The notes under the pieces: model-generated | Told to the model about the DNA's origin: nothing | The model's input: only the letters and a program-made list of their open reading frames with translations | The model's database searches: none | Made by a program: the position numbers and the translations under genes | Source of the DNA: Marivivens niveibacter | GTDB taxonomy: Bacteria > Pseudomonadota > Alphaproteobacteria > Rhodobacterales > Rhodobacteraceae | NCBI RefSeq assembly: GCF_002150005.2 | Contig: NZ_MSPP01000002.1 | Coordinates: 496,001-560,000 of the forward strand | DNA length: 64,000 nucleotides | Direction: 5' to 3' | In this document: positions 1-9,082 of the stretch, one piece after another | How positions within the stretch are numbered: position 1 is the first letter of the stretch | How the letters are laid out: every line of letters starts with the position of its first letter

Positions 1-78
1 TTCAGCGGCGCGGTGTCGAATTCGATCGGTTAAAACCGAAACCGGTTTTGGCGATGTACGATTTGAAATTTTGTTCAT
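1..78 (-). CDS. Partial gene, N-terminus only, function unknown
   Basis: The minus strand has an ATG at 76-78 preceded by the ribosome-binding site AAGGGG, and the frame stays open for 26 codons to the window edge. The peptide begins MNKISNRTSPKPVS and is basic, with a run of Arg and His near residues 19-23. The frame is also open upstream of the ATG for about 130 bases, so an earlier GTG start near 120 is possible but less well supported. I do not recognise the family. The gene runs in the same direction as asd but is separated from it by the asd terminator, so it is probably transcribed separately. Confidence 0.5.
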   Translation of the reverse strand, partial: MNKISNRTSPKPVSVLTDRIRHRAAE

Positions 79-413
79 CTTTCTACCCCTTAGGTGTAGG
101 CGGATTACGCCCAATGCCACATAGCTGGCATTTTCGCTGCAGGTTGATACGACCCCCGTCTCATCAAGCTCTGCAAAAACAGTGTAGCGCGGAGCTGGGC
201 GGTGTATTTATCGATTAAAGGATGGTTTGGGATCGCTTTGGGCCTGCGACAGACCCTTTCGGATAGTTTTTGACACTACGTCAGATGGTAAAAAATGTTC
301 TATCGAGGCCTAAAATGGCGAACGTTTTTGTCGGGGGTGCATTTAGAAGCGGCCAAAAGGGAATCGTTTTGACATCGATTCTATGCCTTTGATGTTTGTC
401 GCAGCGTTACAAA
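79..413. other. Intergenic region, no supported gene
   Basis: This stretch lies between the partial gene at the window edge and the asd terminator. Short open frames exist on both strands, but none has a convincing ribosome-binding site or coding pattern. It presumably holds the promoter of the leftward partial gene. I saw no tRNA, repeat or recognisable RNA element. Confidence 0.5.
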
Positions 414-443
414 CAAAAAAGGCCAACCCGCATAGGTTGGCCT
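414..443 (-). terminator. Rho-independent terminator of asd
   Basis: An inverted repeat GGCCAACC (421-428) and GGTTGGCC (435-442) encloses a six-base loop. On the minus strand it is followed by a run of six T (the A-run at 415-420). It lies about 25 bases past the asd stop codon. Confidence 0.9.
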
Positions 444-466
444 TTGTAAACTTATGGTTAGGTCGA

Positions 467-1489
467 TCAGCCTTTTTTCAGGCAGCGCTGACCCAGAACC
501 TCGGCGATCTGAACAGCGTTCAGTGCTGCGCCTTTGCGCAGGTTGTCCGAAACGCACCACAGGTTGATACCGTTTTCGACAGTCACGTCTTGACGGATGC
601 GGCTGATAAAGGTCGCGTAATCGCCAACGCATTCGATCGGGGTTACGTAGCCGCCGTTTTCGCGTTTATCGATCACCATGATACCTGGTGCTTCGCGCAG
701 AATGTCGCGGGCTTCGTCTTCGTCCAGGAAATCTTCGAATTCGATGTTGATCGATTCCGAGTGGCCGACGAATACAGGAACGCGAACGCAGGTTGCCGTA
801 ACCTTGATCGACGGATCGACGATCTTTTTGGTTTCGGTGATCATTTTCCATTCTTCTTTGGTGTCGCCGCTGTCCATAAAGACGTCGATGTGCGGGATCA
901 CGTTGAATGCGATCTGTTTTGGATAGACGTTTGGTGCTTTTTCCTGACCTGGCACATACATGCCTTTGGTCTGATCCCATAGTTCGTCGATAGCTTCTTT
1001 GCCGGAACCGGAAACCGACTGATAGGTCGATACAACAACGCGTTTGATTTTCGCGCGGTCGTGCAGCGGTTTCAGGGCAACAACCATCTGTGCGGTCGAA
1101 CAGTTCGGGTTCGCGATGATGTTTTTCTTTGTGTAACCGTCAACGGCTTCGGCGTTCACTTCTGGAACGATCAGCGGCACGTCTGGGTCATAGCGGTATA
1201 GCGACGAGTTATCGATCACCACGCAGCCAGCTTTGGCAGCGATTGGAGCGTATTTTTTTGTCGCGTCTGAACCGACAGCGAACAGGGCCATATCCCAGCC
1301 CGAAAAATCGAACGTATCCAGATCTTCGGTCTTTAGGGTTTTGTCGCCAAAGCTGACTTCGGTACCTAGCGATTTACGGCTGGCCAGCACAGCGATCTTT
1401 TCGACCGGAAACTCGCGTTCAGCGAGGATGTTCAGCATTTCGCGGCCCACGTTGCCCGTGGCACCAACGACGACGACATTGTAGCCCAT
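467..1489 (-). CDS. asd: Aspartate-semialdehyde dehydrogenase
   Basis: This 340-residue enzyme reduces aspartyl-phosphate to aspartate semialdehyde with NADPH, a shared step for lysine, threonine, methionine and diaminopimelate. The N-terminal Rossmann motif GATGNVG (residues 9-15) binds the cofactor. The catalytic cysteine is C130 in NPNCSTAQM. Length fits the bacterial family. I chose the ATG at 1489 because it carries AGGAGA eight bases upstream and begins at the Rossmann strand; a longer in-frame version would start at 1540 without a ribosome-binding site. The gene is monocistronic, with a clear terminator after it. Confidence 0.97.
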   Translation of the reverse strand: MGYNVVVVGATGNVGREMLNILAEREFPVEKIAVLASRKSLGTEVSFGDKTLKTEDLDTFDFSGWDMALFAVGSDATKKYAPIAAKAGCVVIDNSSLYRYDPDVPLIVPEVNAEAVDGYTKKNIIANPNCSTAQMVVALKPLHDRAKIKRVVVSTYQSVSGSGKEAIDELWDQTKGMYVPGQEKAPNVYPKQIAFNVIPHIDVFMDSGDTKEEWKMITETKKIVDPSIKVTATCVRVPVFVGHSESINIEFEDFLDEDEARDILREAPGIMVIDKRENGGYVTPIECVGDYATFISRIRQDVTVENGINLWCVSDNLRKGAALNAVQIAEVLGQRCLKKG

Positions 1490-1571
1490 TGGCTTCTCCT
1501 TCGGTTTGACGGAGCGGGCTATAGACCCAAAGGGCCCCAAGGGAAAGGGGGCAGGGGCTACCCACCTTATT

Positions 1572-2135
1572 TTATTGCGCTTGGGAGGCGTTTTCGCGCT
1601 GATTTACCGTGTTTTCCCAAGCCTCTTTGGAAATGGTGTAACATTTCCAGTCTTCGGGTGGGGTGCCCATCAGGCCCAACGACGCGTCATAGCGCCAAAC
1701 TGCGCCCAATTTGCCCGTGCCTTTTTGTGATCGTATATTGGATGGCGCGATGTGGAACCAGACCTCGTCATAGGTTTTGAATGCGTGTTCCAGCATCAGG
1801 CGTTTGAACGCATAATTGGTGTCACCGCCCCAGAATTTGCAGTCGATAAACGTATAGCCGATGCTGATGCTGTTTTCGACGTCGGGCGCAGGGTAATAGC
1901 GCGAACAGCCGATCACCGTGCCTGCATCATTGCGCAGAACAACGGTTTGTTTGCTGGACAGGTTATCGTCGAAATAGCGATCGAAATTGGGTCGTTGGTG
2001 GCGCGTGGTGGCTGGGTGACCGGCCCAAGTCAGAGGGTCCGATGCCGCCTGATACAGCGCCTCTCGGTCCTCTTCCCGCAGGGGATCAATGCGGTATCCA
2101 TAGCCAGAAATGCTGGGTTGAGTATCAAACGTCAT
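1572..2135 (-). CDS. GNAT family N-acetyltransferase
   Basis: A 187-residue protein of the RimJ/RimL-like GNAT type. It begins with a region of the form YRIDPLREEDREALYQA, has a central strand containing VIGCSRYY, and then a block with GYTFIDCKFWGGDTNYAFK. That last block corresponds to the acetyl-CoA-binding part of acetyltransferases acting on protein N-termini or small amines. The substrate cannot be told from sequence. It follows hemN on the same strand after 55 bases. The ATG at 2135 starts the domain; an upstream in-frame ATG at 2261 would run into hemN. Confidence 0.8.
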   Translation of the reverse strand: MTFDTQPSISGYGYRIDPLREEDREALYQAASDPLTWAGHPATTRHQRPNFDRYFDDNLSSKQTVVLRNDAGTVIGCSRYYPAPDVENSISIGYTFIDCKFWGGDTNYAFKRLMLEHAFKTYDEVWFHIAPSNIRSQKGTGKLGAVWRYDASLGLMGTPPEDWKCYTISKEAWENTVNQRENASQAQ

Positions 2136-2190
2136 AGCGTCACCAAATTTGATCAAATTTAGGACGTTATGACCTGTACCTTTATAGTTG

Positions 2191-3546
2191 TCAAAGAGCG
2201 CGGCTATGCCGTCCTTCGGGCATGGAATAGGCGTCGATTTTCTGCGCGCACAGGCGGGCAATCAGGCGCGCGTGATCGTTCAGTTGGATGATGTTGTCAC
2301 GCATCGTCATTTGATCATGAAACTGCGTGCGCATGGCGCTGGTCATTTGCAGCAGGTCTTCGACCGACCGGCCATGCGTTGATGCCAGCATGTTCAGGTC
2401 CAGACGGAAATCACACATCAGCCGTTCGATCATATCGCTGCGCAGTAGATCGTCATCGGTCATCGCGTGGGCGCGGGCGGTAGCGATCTGTCCATTTTCG
2501 ATCATCGTCGCGTATTTGGATGATGCAGATTCGTTTTGTGCGAACCCTTGGGGGAAACGCGAAATGGCAGACGCGCCAAGGCCGATCAATACAGGCGCAG
2601 TGTCGTCGGTGTAGCCTTGGAAATTGCGGTGCATACGGCCCTGCTGCGCGGCTTTGTAAAGGCTGTCGGATGGGCGGGCGTAATGATCGATCCCGATTTC
2701 TTTGTACCCATCCCACATGAATAATTCGCGGGCTGTATCAAACAAAACCAAACGGGTTTCCGCGTCTGGCAGCGCGTCCGCAGGGATCAACGCCTGACGT
2801 TTCGCCATCCACGGCACATGCGCATAGCCATACAGCGCCACGCGGTCAGGGTTCAGCGAAAGAACGCGCTGCACGGAATCGGAAATGCGTTCTTTGGTCT
2901 GGAACGGCAGGCCGTACAGAATGTCCATATTCACCGAATGGACGCGGGCGCGGCGCAGCATCGCAACCACGTCCCGCGTTTGATCAAAGCTTTGATCGCG
3001 GCCAATGGATTTTTGCACGATCGGGTCAAAATCCTGCACGCCGATAGACGCGCGGGTCATGCCAATTGCGGCCAGCGCATCAATGCGGTCCTGATCCACT
3101 TCGGTCGGGTCGATTTCCACCGAAAATTCCAGATCATCGGCCAGCGGGCGGAAGGTGTTCACCATTTTGCCGACTTCTGCGATCAGGTGGGGTGGTAGGA
3201 TCGTTGGCGTCCCGCCACCCAAATGGATTTGGCTGATCACCACGTCTTGCGGCAGGTGTTGATCGATCAGGGCCAGTTCCTGTTTCAGAAGTTTGACATA
3301 GGGCACCAGCGGGCGGTCTGTGGCGGTGCCTTGGGTGCGGCAGGCGCAGAACCAACACAGGCGGCGGCAGTACGGGACATGCAGATACAGCGAAACGCGG
3401 CCACCTGCGGGAACAGTGCGCAACCACTGTGCCGTCTGATTCCCAAAGCCCCCCGTTTGGAAATGATTTGCAGGCGGATAGCTAGTGTAGCGCGGCGCTC
3501 GGGCGTCAAAAAGTCCCAATTCACGCAATCTATCGCTGCTATTCAT
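2191..3546 (-). CDS. hemN: Oxygen-independent coproporphyrinogen III oxidase
   Basis: This 451-residue radical SAM enzyme converts coproporphyrinogen III to protoporphyrinogen IX without oxygen. The iron-sulfur site is C60-x3-C64-x2-C67 in the segment HVPYCRRLCWFCACR. It is followed by the LGGGTPT glycine-rich motif and IGVQDFDP, both typical of HemN. The ATG at 3546 has GGAAGG upstream; the frame extends to 3624 but would overlap the fnrL start. The gene is divergent from fnrL with a 69-base spacer, as in Rhodobacter, where haem synthesis under low oxygen is under FnrL control. I see no good FNR box in the spacer. Confidence 0.96.
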   Translation of the reverse strand: MNSSDRLRELGLFDARAPRYTSYPPANHFQTGGFGNQTAQWLRTVPAGGRVSLYLHVPYCRRLCWFCACRTQGTATDRPLVPYVKLLKQELALIDQHLPQDVVISQIHLGGGTPTILPPHLIAEVGKMVNTFRPLADDLEFSVEIDPTEVDQDRIDALAAIGMTRASIGVQDFDPIVQKSIGRDQSFDQTRDVVAMLRRARVHSVNMDILYGLPFQTKERISDSVQRVLSLNPDRVALYGYAHVPWMAKRQALIPADALPDAETRLVLFDTARELFMWDGYKEIGIDHYARPSDSLYKAAQQGRMHRNFQGYTDDTAPVLIGLGASAISRFPQGFAQNESASSKYATMIENGQIATARAHAMTDDDLLRSDMIERLMCDFRLDLNMLASTHGRSVEDLLQMTSAMRTQFHDQMTMRDNIIQLNDHARLIARLCAQKIDAYSMPEGRHSRAL

Positions 3547-3615
3547 TGTGTTTCCTTCCCAAAAACGGCTTATAGTTGCTTTTGAATACAAGATTGCGCC
3601 GAGGTTGTTTTTGCG

Positions 3616-4353
3616 ATGGGTCAAATTGCGTTAGATATTCACTGCGAAGAATGTCCAATTCGTCATCGTGCTGTATGTGCAAAATGCGATTCCGATGAAT
3701 TAGAACAGTTGGAAGCCATCAAGTATTATCGCAACTACGAAGCAGGGCAGTCCATCTGCTGGGCGGGTGACGATATGGAATTTGTGGCCTCTGTTGTGTC
3801 GGGCGTCGCGTCCCTGACCCAAACGATGGAAGACGGCCGCACGCAAATGGTGGGTCTGTTGCTGCCATCCGATTTCATTGGTCGTCCCGGTCGCCAGCAA
3901 TCGCCCTATGACGTCACCGCCGTTAGTGACGTGACCCTATGTTGTTTCCGCCGCAAACCGTTCGAACAACTGATGCATCGCACGCCCCATGTGGCCGAAC
4001 GTTTGCTGGACATGACGTTAGACGAATTGGATGCTGCGCGCGAATGGATGCTGATTTTGGGACGCAAAACTGCGCGCGAAAAAATTGCCAGCCTTTTGAC
4101 AATTATCGCTCGTCGAGAATCGCAGATCGGCATGCTGCCTTTGACGGGGCAGATCAACATCAACCTGCCGCTGACACGTGAATCTATGGCAGACTATTTG
4201 GGTCTGACGCTGGAAACCGTCAGCCGTCAGATTTCGGCGTTGAAAAAAGACGGCGTCATTCATCTGGACGGCAAACGCCGGTTCCGGATCGAGGATTTTC
4301 AGGCCCTTGTCGCTGAAACCGGCGATGATACCGATGGCGGGATGATCGCCTAG
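3616..4353 (+). CDS. fnrL: Oxygen-sensing transcriptional regulator FnrL
   Basis: A 245-residue Crp/Fnr-family regulator. Cysteines at C10, C13, C21 and C24, plus C109/C110, can supply the four ligands of an oxygen-labile [4Fe-4S] cluster as in Fnr. The C-terminal helix-turn-helix near residues 195-215 contains ETVSRQ, the E-x-x-S-R recognition signature that reads TTGAT half-sites. Under low oxygen it should dimerise and activate targets; good boxes lie upstream of ccoN and ccoG in this window. GAGG stands 11 bases before the ATG, a rather long spacing. The last four bases overlap the stop codon of the convergent usp gene. Confidence 0.95.
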   Translation: MGQIALDIHCEECPIRHRAVCAKCDSDELEQLEAIKYYRNYEAGQSICWAGDDMEFVASVVSGVASLTQTMEDGRTQMVGLLLPSDFIGRPGRQQSPYDVTAVSDVTLCCFRRKPFEQLMHRTPHVAERLLDMTLDELDAAREWMLILGRKTAREKIASLLTIIARRESQIGMLPLTGQININLPLTRESMADYLGLTLETVSRQISALKKDGVIHLDGKRRFRIEDFQALVAETGDDTDGGMIA

Positions 4354-5192
4354 CGCGTCATCAATAGCGGTAGTGTGGTGGCTTCTAACGTGTCGCGTGT
4401 CGCGCCGCCCAACATCGCTTCGCGGAAACGCGAATGGCCATAGGCGCCCATCACGATCAGTTCGACGCCGTGTTCTGCGGCAAACCGATCAATCACATCC
4501 GACACTCGCGGCAACGTGCGGGCCAAGATGGAAACTTCTGCGCGAACACCGTGCCGCGCCAGCAACAGACAGACTGCACCGCCGGGATCTGACCGTTCAG
4601 GCGAATGGCTGGGCGGATCGACCATCACAATATCGACGCGGTCTGCGGCCATAAGAACAGGCAAAGACGCGCGGATGGCGGCAAAAGCTTCGCTGCTTTC
4701 ATTCCAAGCAATGGCAACGCGGGAAAATGGTTCGCTGCCGATCGGGCCGGTTTCGGGTACTATCAGCACAGGAACGCCGGTGCCAAACAGTTCGGCTTCT
4801 AGAACATTGACCTGAACGGGGCCGCGGCCTGCGCCATAGGGTTTAGTCGCAACGATCAAATCGCTATAGCGCGCAATCCGCGCCACCATCGTTTCGACGC
4901 CCATTTGCGGCATCACAACAGATTCGATGCTGACCGACGGGCGCACGTTCGCAACCTGCGTGCGGACCCATTTTTCCAGACTATCGGCTAGTGTGCGGGC
5001 TTCTTTCGCGCCGACTTCGATCAGGGCCGCGCCGCCGCCTGCGGGGATCGCATCATAGCGGGCAGGGTCGATGCCGATACAGGTGACATTCACATGGGCA
5101 TCGGTGCGATCGGCAATATTTATGGCCGTTTCCAACGCGTTGGTATCGGCTGCGCTGTCCGTGATGATCACAGCAATAGTTTTATATGTCAT
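4350..5192 (-). CDS. Universal stress protein, tandem UspA domains
   Basis: A 280-residue cytoplasmic protein with two UspA folds in tandem, about residues 3-140 and 155-280. The second domain keeps the ATP-binding loop pattern in MGAYGHSRFREAMLGGATRDTL; the first starts YKTIAVIITDSA. The ATG at 5192 has GGAG at good spacing. In Rhodobacter a Usp gene occupies the same place between fnrL and ccoN. It is divergent from ccoN, and the FNR box at 5275-5288 lies in the shared upstream region, so it may respond to oxygen too. The stop codon interlocks with that of fnrL in a CTAG palindrome. Confidence 0.88.
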   Translation of the reverse strand: MTYKTIAVIITDSAADTNALETAINIADRTDAHVNVTCIGIDPARYDAIPAGGGAALIEVGAKEARTLADSLEKWVRTQVANVRPSVSIESVVMPQMGVETMVARIARYSDLIVATKPYGAGRGPVQVNVLEAELFGTGVPVLIVPETGPIGSEPFSRVAIAWNESSEAFAAIRASLPVLMAADRVDIVMVDPPSHSPERSDPGGAVCLLLARHGVRAEVSILARTLPRVSDVIDRFAAEHGVELIVMGAYGHSRFREAMLGGATRDTLEATTLPLLMTR

Positions 5193-5274
5193 GGCGTTCT
5201 CCTTCGTTGGAACAGCGGCCCAGGCAGGGCCTAGCCAGTGATGAAAGAGGTAGCAGAGCAATTGGCCAATCGTA

Positions 5275-5288
5275 TTGACATGGATCAA
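5275..5288 (+). promoter_or_regulatory. FnrL binding site upstream of ccoN
   Basis: TTGACATGGATCAA matches the FNR consensus TTGAT-N4-ATCAA at nine of ten fixed positions. Its centre is near 5281.5. A class II activator position (-41.5) would put transcription start near 5323, which lies before the chosen ccoN start at 5378 and after the alternative ATG at 5309. Confidence 0.88.
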
Positions 5289-5377
5289 GGCAAGGCAGTC
5301 ACCAGAATGTGAAACCACAATCAAAGCAAACCGGCCTGCGCGAATCCGTGCGGGCAATAAAGAGGGAACGCGAAGAT

Positions 5378-6970
5378 ATGTGGGATTGGGTTAAGATTAT
5401 AGCATTCGGGGTCATCGCCCTGTTTGCTGCGATTGCCGCGAATTTCGCGCGCGATCTGGCCTATCAGGTACACGCGCTGATTATTATGGCCGTTTCGGCT
5501 GGCATGTTTATTTGGTCCGTTCGTAGCGCTGGCGAAGCAAAGCCAGCGGTCGAAACTGGTTATATGGACGGCGTTGTGCGCTATGGCGTGATCGCAACGA
5601 CGTTTTGGGGTTTGGCAGGGTTTCTGGTGGGGACGTTCATCGCGTTCCAGCTGGCCTTTCCCGCGCTGAACTTTGAATTTTTGCAGGGCTACGGCAACTT
5701 TGGGCGCTTGCGTCCGTTGCACACATCGGCAGTTATTTTCGCCTTTGGTGGTAACGCGCTGATCGCCACTTCGTTCTATATCGTACAGCGGACTTCTGCT
5801 GTGCGTTTGTGGGGCGGAAATCTGGCGTGGTTCGTGTTCTGGGGCTACAACCTGTTTATTGTTCTGGCGGCAACGGGTTACCTGATGGGTGCCACCCAGT
5901 CCAAAGAGTATGCCGAACCCGAATGGTACGTTGACCTGTGGCTGACCATCGTGTGGGTCGCCTACCTGCTGGTTTTCCTTGGCACGATCCTCAAACGCAA
6001 AGAACCGCACATCTATGTTGCGAACTGGTTCTTCCTGTCTTTCATTGTGACCATTGCGATGCTGCACATCGTCAACAACTTGGTTGTCCCTGTGTCGATT
6101 TTTGGTTCCCGTTCGGTGCAGGTCATGGCGGGTGTTCAGGATGCTATGACTCAATGGTGGTACGGCCACAACGCAGTGGGCTTTTTCCTGACCGCAGGCT
6201 TCTTGGGCATGATGTACTACTTCGTGCCAAAACAGGCCGAACGCCCCGTTTATTCGTACAAACTGTCGATCATCCACTTCTGGGCGCTGATCTTCCTATA
6301 CATCTGGGCTGGTCCGCACCACCTGCACTACACCGCGCTGCCTGACTGGGCGTCGACGCTGGGCATGGTGTTCTCGATCATCCTGTGGATGCCGTCGTGG
6401 GGTGGTATGATCAACGGTCTGATGACCCTGTCGGGTGCTTGGGACAAACTGCGCACGGACCCTGTGATCCGCATGATGGTGATCTCGATCGGTTTCTACG
6501 GCATGTCCACATTCGAAGGCCCAATGATGTCGATCCGCGCTGTGAATTCGCTGTCGCACTACACTGACTGGACCATTGGTCACGTACATTCGGGCGCGCT
6601 GGGCTGGAACGGTATGATCACCTTTGGTGCGCTGTACTTCCTGACGCCACGCCTGTGGAACCGCGACGGTCTATACAGCCTGCGTTTGGTCAGCTGGCAC
6701 TTCTGGCTCGCGACTATTGGTATCGTTCTGTACGCCGCATCCATGTGGGTCACCGGTATCATGGAAGGCCTGATGTGGCGTGAAGTCGACGCAAACGGTT
6801 TCCTAGTGAACACCTTTGCCGACACCGTAGCCGCCAAATTCCCAATGTATGTCGCACGCGGCATGGGCGGGGTCCTGTACCTCTTGGGCGCACTGATCAT
6901 GACCTACAATTTGTGGATGACAGCCTTTGGCAAAAAAATGCCAAACGCCGCTGCCGTCCCTGCAGAATAA
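5378..6970 (+). CDS. ccoN: cbb3-type cytochrome c oxidase subunit I
   Basis: The 530-residue catalytic subunit of the high-affinity terminal oxidase, carrying low-spin haem b and the haem b3-CuB site in the inner membrane. It is strongly hydrophobic with at least twelve segments. Conserved histidines include the one in LRPLHTSA near the first core helix and those in [11 protein letters not shown] and GPHHLHYT, matching haem and CuB ligand regions. The ATG at 5378 gives the usual N-terminus MWDWVKI. An upstream ATG at 5309 lies before the predicted transcription start. It leads the ccoNOQP operon. Confidence 0.97.
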   Translation: MWDWVKIIAFGVIALFAAIAANFARDLAYQVHALIIMAVSAGMFIWSVRSAGEAKPAVETGYMDGVVRYGVIATTFWGLAGFLVGTFIAFQLAFPALNFEFLQGYGNFGRLRPLHTSAVIFAFGGNALIATSFYIVQRTSAVRLWGGNLAWFVFWGYNLFIVLAATGYLMGATQSKEYAEPEWYVDLWLTIVWVAYLLVFLGTILKRKEPHIYVANWFFLSFIVTIAMLHIVNNLVVPVSIFGSRSVQVMAGVQDAMTQWWYGHNAVGFFLTAGFLGMMYYFVPKQAERPVYSYKLSIIHFWALIFLYIWAGPHHLHYTALPDWASTLGMVFSIILWMPSWGGMINGLMTLSGAWDKLRTDPVIRMMVISIGFYGMSTFEGPMMSIRAVNSLSHYTDWTIGHVHSGALGWNGMITFGALYFLTPRLWNRDGLYSLRLVSWHFWLATIGIVLYAASMWVTGIMEGLMWREVDANGFLVNTFADTVAAKFPMYVARGMGGVLYLLGALIMTYNLWMTAFGKKMPNAAAVPAE

Positions 6971-6982
6971 GGAGTTAGGGAC

Positions 6983-7708
6983 ATGGGTATCCTTGACCAC
7001 CATAAGGTTCTGGAAAAGAACGCAACCTTGCTGCTGATTGGCGCGCTGGGCGTGGTAACCATCGGCGGGATCGTGGAAATCGCTCCGCTGTTCTATCTGG
7101 AAAACACGATTGAGGATGTAGAGGGCGTGCGCCCCTACTCCCCTCTGGAGCTGGCAGGCCGTGAAATCTACATCCGCGAAGGCTGCTACGTCTGTCACAG
7201 CCAGATGATCCGCCCGATGCGCGACGAAGTCGAACGTTACGGCATGTATTCGCTGGCCGCTGAATCGCAGTATGACCACCCGTTCCAATGGGGGTCGAAA
7301 CGGACTGGGCCTGATCTGGCGCGTGTTGGCGGCCGCTATTCGGATGAATGGCACGTTGACCACCTGACCGACCCGCAATCAGTTGTGCCTGAATCGGTGA
7401 TGCCGAAATACGGGTTCCTATTGGATCGCGAACTAGAGCCTACCTACATCGGCGATCTGATGGCTACGCACAGCGTTGTGGGCGTTCCTTACACCGAAGA
7501 AATGTTGGACAACGCGGTTGCCGATTTCGAGGTTCAGGTTGATCCGGATGGCGATTGGGATGGTCTATTAGAACGGTATCCCAATGCGGTTGTATCCAAT
7601 TTCGACGGCCAAGACGCTGTGACCGAAATGGATGCGTTGATTGCATACCTGCAGATGCTGGGCACTCTGGTCGATTTTTCGACCTTTGAACCAGACGCTA
7701 GCCGATAG
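6983..7708 (+). CDS. ccoO: cbb3-type cytochrome c oxidase subunit II
   Basis: A 241-residue membrane-anchored monohaem cytochrome c of the cbb3 oxidase. One N-terminal transmembrane segment (about residues 13-35) is followed by the haem attachment site CYVCH within [15 protein letters not shown] conserved distal methionine region contains [10 protein letters not shown]. It transfers electrons from CcoP to CcoN. The gene starts 12 bases after ccoN with GGAG upstream. Length is normal for the family. Confidence 0.97.
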   Translation: MGILDHHKVLEKNATLLLIGALGVVTIGGIVEIAPLFYLENTIEDVEGVRPYSPLELAGREIYIREGCYVCHSQMIRPMRDEVERYGMYSLAAESQYDHPFQWGSKRTGPDLARVGGRYSDEWHVDHLTDPQSVVPESVMPKYGFLLDRELEPTYIGDLMATHSVVGVPYTEEMLDNAVADFEVQVDPDGDWDGLLERYPNAVVSNFDGQDAVTEMDALIAYLQMLGTLVDFSTFEPDASR

Positions 7709-7717
7709 GAGCGCGTG

Positions 7718-7912
7718 ATGGACTATCACATTTTCCGCGAAATCGCTGACAGCTGGGCACTGCTTGCGCTGTTCCTGTTCTTTGTTGGGGCGATCCTGTT
7801 CGTACTGCGCCCCGGCAGCCGCCCCGTTCACCAAGATGCGGCCAGCGTTGTGTTCCGTAACGAAGACGCGCCAGCCGCTGATGCAAACCCCGAAACAGAG
7901 GTCAAACAATGA
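7718..7912 (+). CDS. ccoQ: cbb3-type cytochrome c oxidase subunit CcoQ
   Basis: A 64-residue single-span membrane protein that stabilises the cbb3 complex. The transmembrane helix covers about residues 10-32, followed by a polar tail. AGGAG at 7707-7711 sits six bases before the ATG at 7718; a GTG directly before it (7715) is a possible alternative start. The stop codon overlaps the ccoP start in ATGA. Confidence 0.92.
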   Translation: MDYHIFREIADSWALLALFLFFVGAILFVLRPGSRPVHQDAASVVFRNEDAPAADANPETEVKQ

Positions 7913-8841
7913 CAACCCGCAACGACAAAAAAGAAGTCGAAACCACGGGCCATTCGTGGGACGGCATCGAAGAATATAACAACCCTTTACCACGTTGGTG
8001 GGTCTGGGTGTTCTACGCGACCATCGTTTGGGGCCTGTGGTATACAGTGGCCTATCCCGCATGGCCTGGCATCAAATCGGCGACCGCTGGCTATTTGGGG
8101 TTTTCGACCCGTGGTCAGGTCGAAGAACAGATTGATGCGGTTAACGCATCTAATGCCGATGTGATTGCGGCACTGGAAACCGCTGATCTGGCCACGCTGT
8201 CCGAGGATGACGCGCTGCACGGCTTTGCTGTAAATATGGGTTCGTCCGTGTTCAAAGCGAACTGCGTTCAGTGTCATGGTTCGGGCGCAGCAGGGGCCAA
8301 AGGTTATCCAGCGCTGATTGACGACGATTGGATCTGGGGTGGCCGTATTGATGAAATCGCGTGGACTGTTCGTAACGGTATCCGTAACGAAAGCAGCTGG
8401 GATGCACGTGGCTATGGGGGCGTGATGCCATCCTTTGCCGACACCTTCTCGGACGAAGAGATCGTAGCTACGGTTGCTTATGTTCGCGCCATTTCCGGCC
8501 AAGACGCCGACGCCGCATTGGCCGAAGAAGGCGCAGTGCTGTTCGCAGATAACTGTGCGTCCTGCCATGGCGATGCAGGCACAGGCAGCCTGATGAACAC
8601 CCGTGCATTCGAAGATCCAGAATACGTTGTTGCAGACGGCGAAATGACCGGCGCGCCAAACCTGACCGACGCAATCTGGCTGTATGGCGGTTCCGAAGAG
8701 GCCATTACCGAAACTCTGATCGAAGGACGTGCAGGCGTCATGCCAGCATGGGGCATCGAATACCGCCCTGGTTTCGGCCTGACCGATGCGGAAATCAACG
8801 CTGTTGCCGCCTATGTCCACCAGCTGGGTGGCGGTCAATAA
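7909..8841 (+). CDS. ccoP: cbb3-type cytochrome c oxidase subunit III (dihaem)
   Basis: A 310-residue dihaem cytochrome c. After a cytoplasmic N-terminus (with the typical GHSWDGIEEYNNPLPRWW) there is one transmembrane helix near residues 30-50. Two cytochrome c domains follow, with haem sites CVQCH and CASCH and distal methionines in GVMPSFA and GVMPAWG. It accepts electrons from soluble or membrane cytochrome c and passes them to CcoO. The start overlaps the ccoQ stop, and a strong terminator follows. Confidence 0.97.
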   Translation: MTTRNDKKEVETTGHSWDGIEEYNNPLPRWWVWVFYATIVWGLWYTVAYPAWPGIKSATAGYLGFSTRGQVEEQIDAVNASNADVIAALETADLATLSEDDALHGFAVNMGSSVFKANCVQCHGSGAAGAKGYPALIDDDWIWGGRIDEIAWTVRNGIRNESSWDARGYGGVMPSFADTFSDEEIVATVAYVRAISGQDADAALAEEGAVLFADNCASCHGDAGTGSLMNTRAFEDPEYVVADGEMTGAPNLTDAIWLYGGSEEAITETLIEGRAGVMPAWGIEYRPGFGLTDAEINAVAAYVHQLGGGQ

Positions 8842-8930
8842 TTGATCTTCCTACGCGGTGTTGCAGCCGCCGCGCAGGATTAGGCACCGGTCCAGCCCCC
8901 TGTTCGCGCATATGCCGGGCTGGTGCGACT

Positions 8931-8966
8931 CCCCCCGATCAGATGTCTCTGATCGGGGGATTTTTC
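8931..8966 (+). terminator. Terminator of ccoNOQP
   Basis: The stem CCCCCGATCAG (8932-8942) pairs perfectly with CTGATCGGGGG (8949-8959) around a six-base loop, followed by ATTTTTC. It separates the structural operon from ccoGHIS, which has its own FNR box 39 bases downstream. Confidence 0.93.
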
Positions 8967-9004
8967 ATTTCAGGGGATAAGTTGACTCGTAGGTGCGGCA
9001 TTAG

Positions 9005-9018
9005 TTGATCTGGGTCAA
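9005..9018 (+). promoter_or_regulatory. FnrL binding site upstream of ccoG
   Basis: TTGATCTGGGTCAA matches TTGAT-N4-ATCAA at nine of ten fixed positions. Its centre is 9011.5, about 71 bases before the ccoG ATG, which leaves room for a class II promoter with transcription start near 9053. Confidence 0.87.
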
Positions 9019-9082
9019 AGCCACGAAAGGCGCGCACAGGCACAACAGACAAGAAGTCAAAGCAAAACGTCAGGACGATTCT

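Noticed and set aside
369-400. TTGACA-like element before the asd terminator
   Set aside because: It points rightward into the terminator and the antisense side of asd, with no gene behind it.
3611-3624. FNR-like sequence TTGCGATGGGTCAA across the fnrL start codon
   Set aside because: Only seven of ten consensus positions match, and it overlaps the start codon, so chance is likely. I did not call fnrL autoregulation.
5321-6277. A 318-codon minus-strand frame opposite ccoN
   Set aside because: ccoN is certain, and the antisense peptide is rich in His, Gln and Arg without domain features.
7987-8838. A 283-codon minus-strand frame opposite ccoP
   Set aside because: Shadow of the dihaem cytochrome gene, whose haem motifs are clear on the plus strand.
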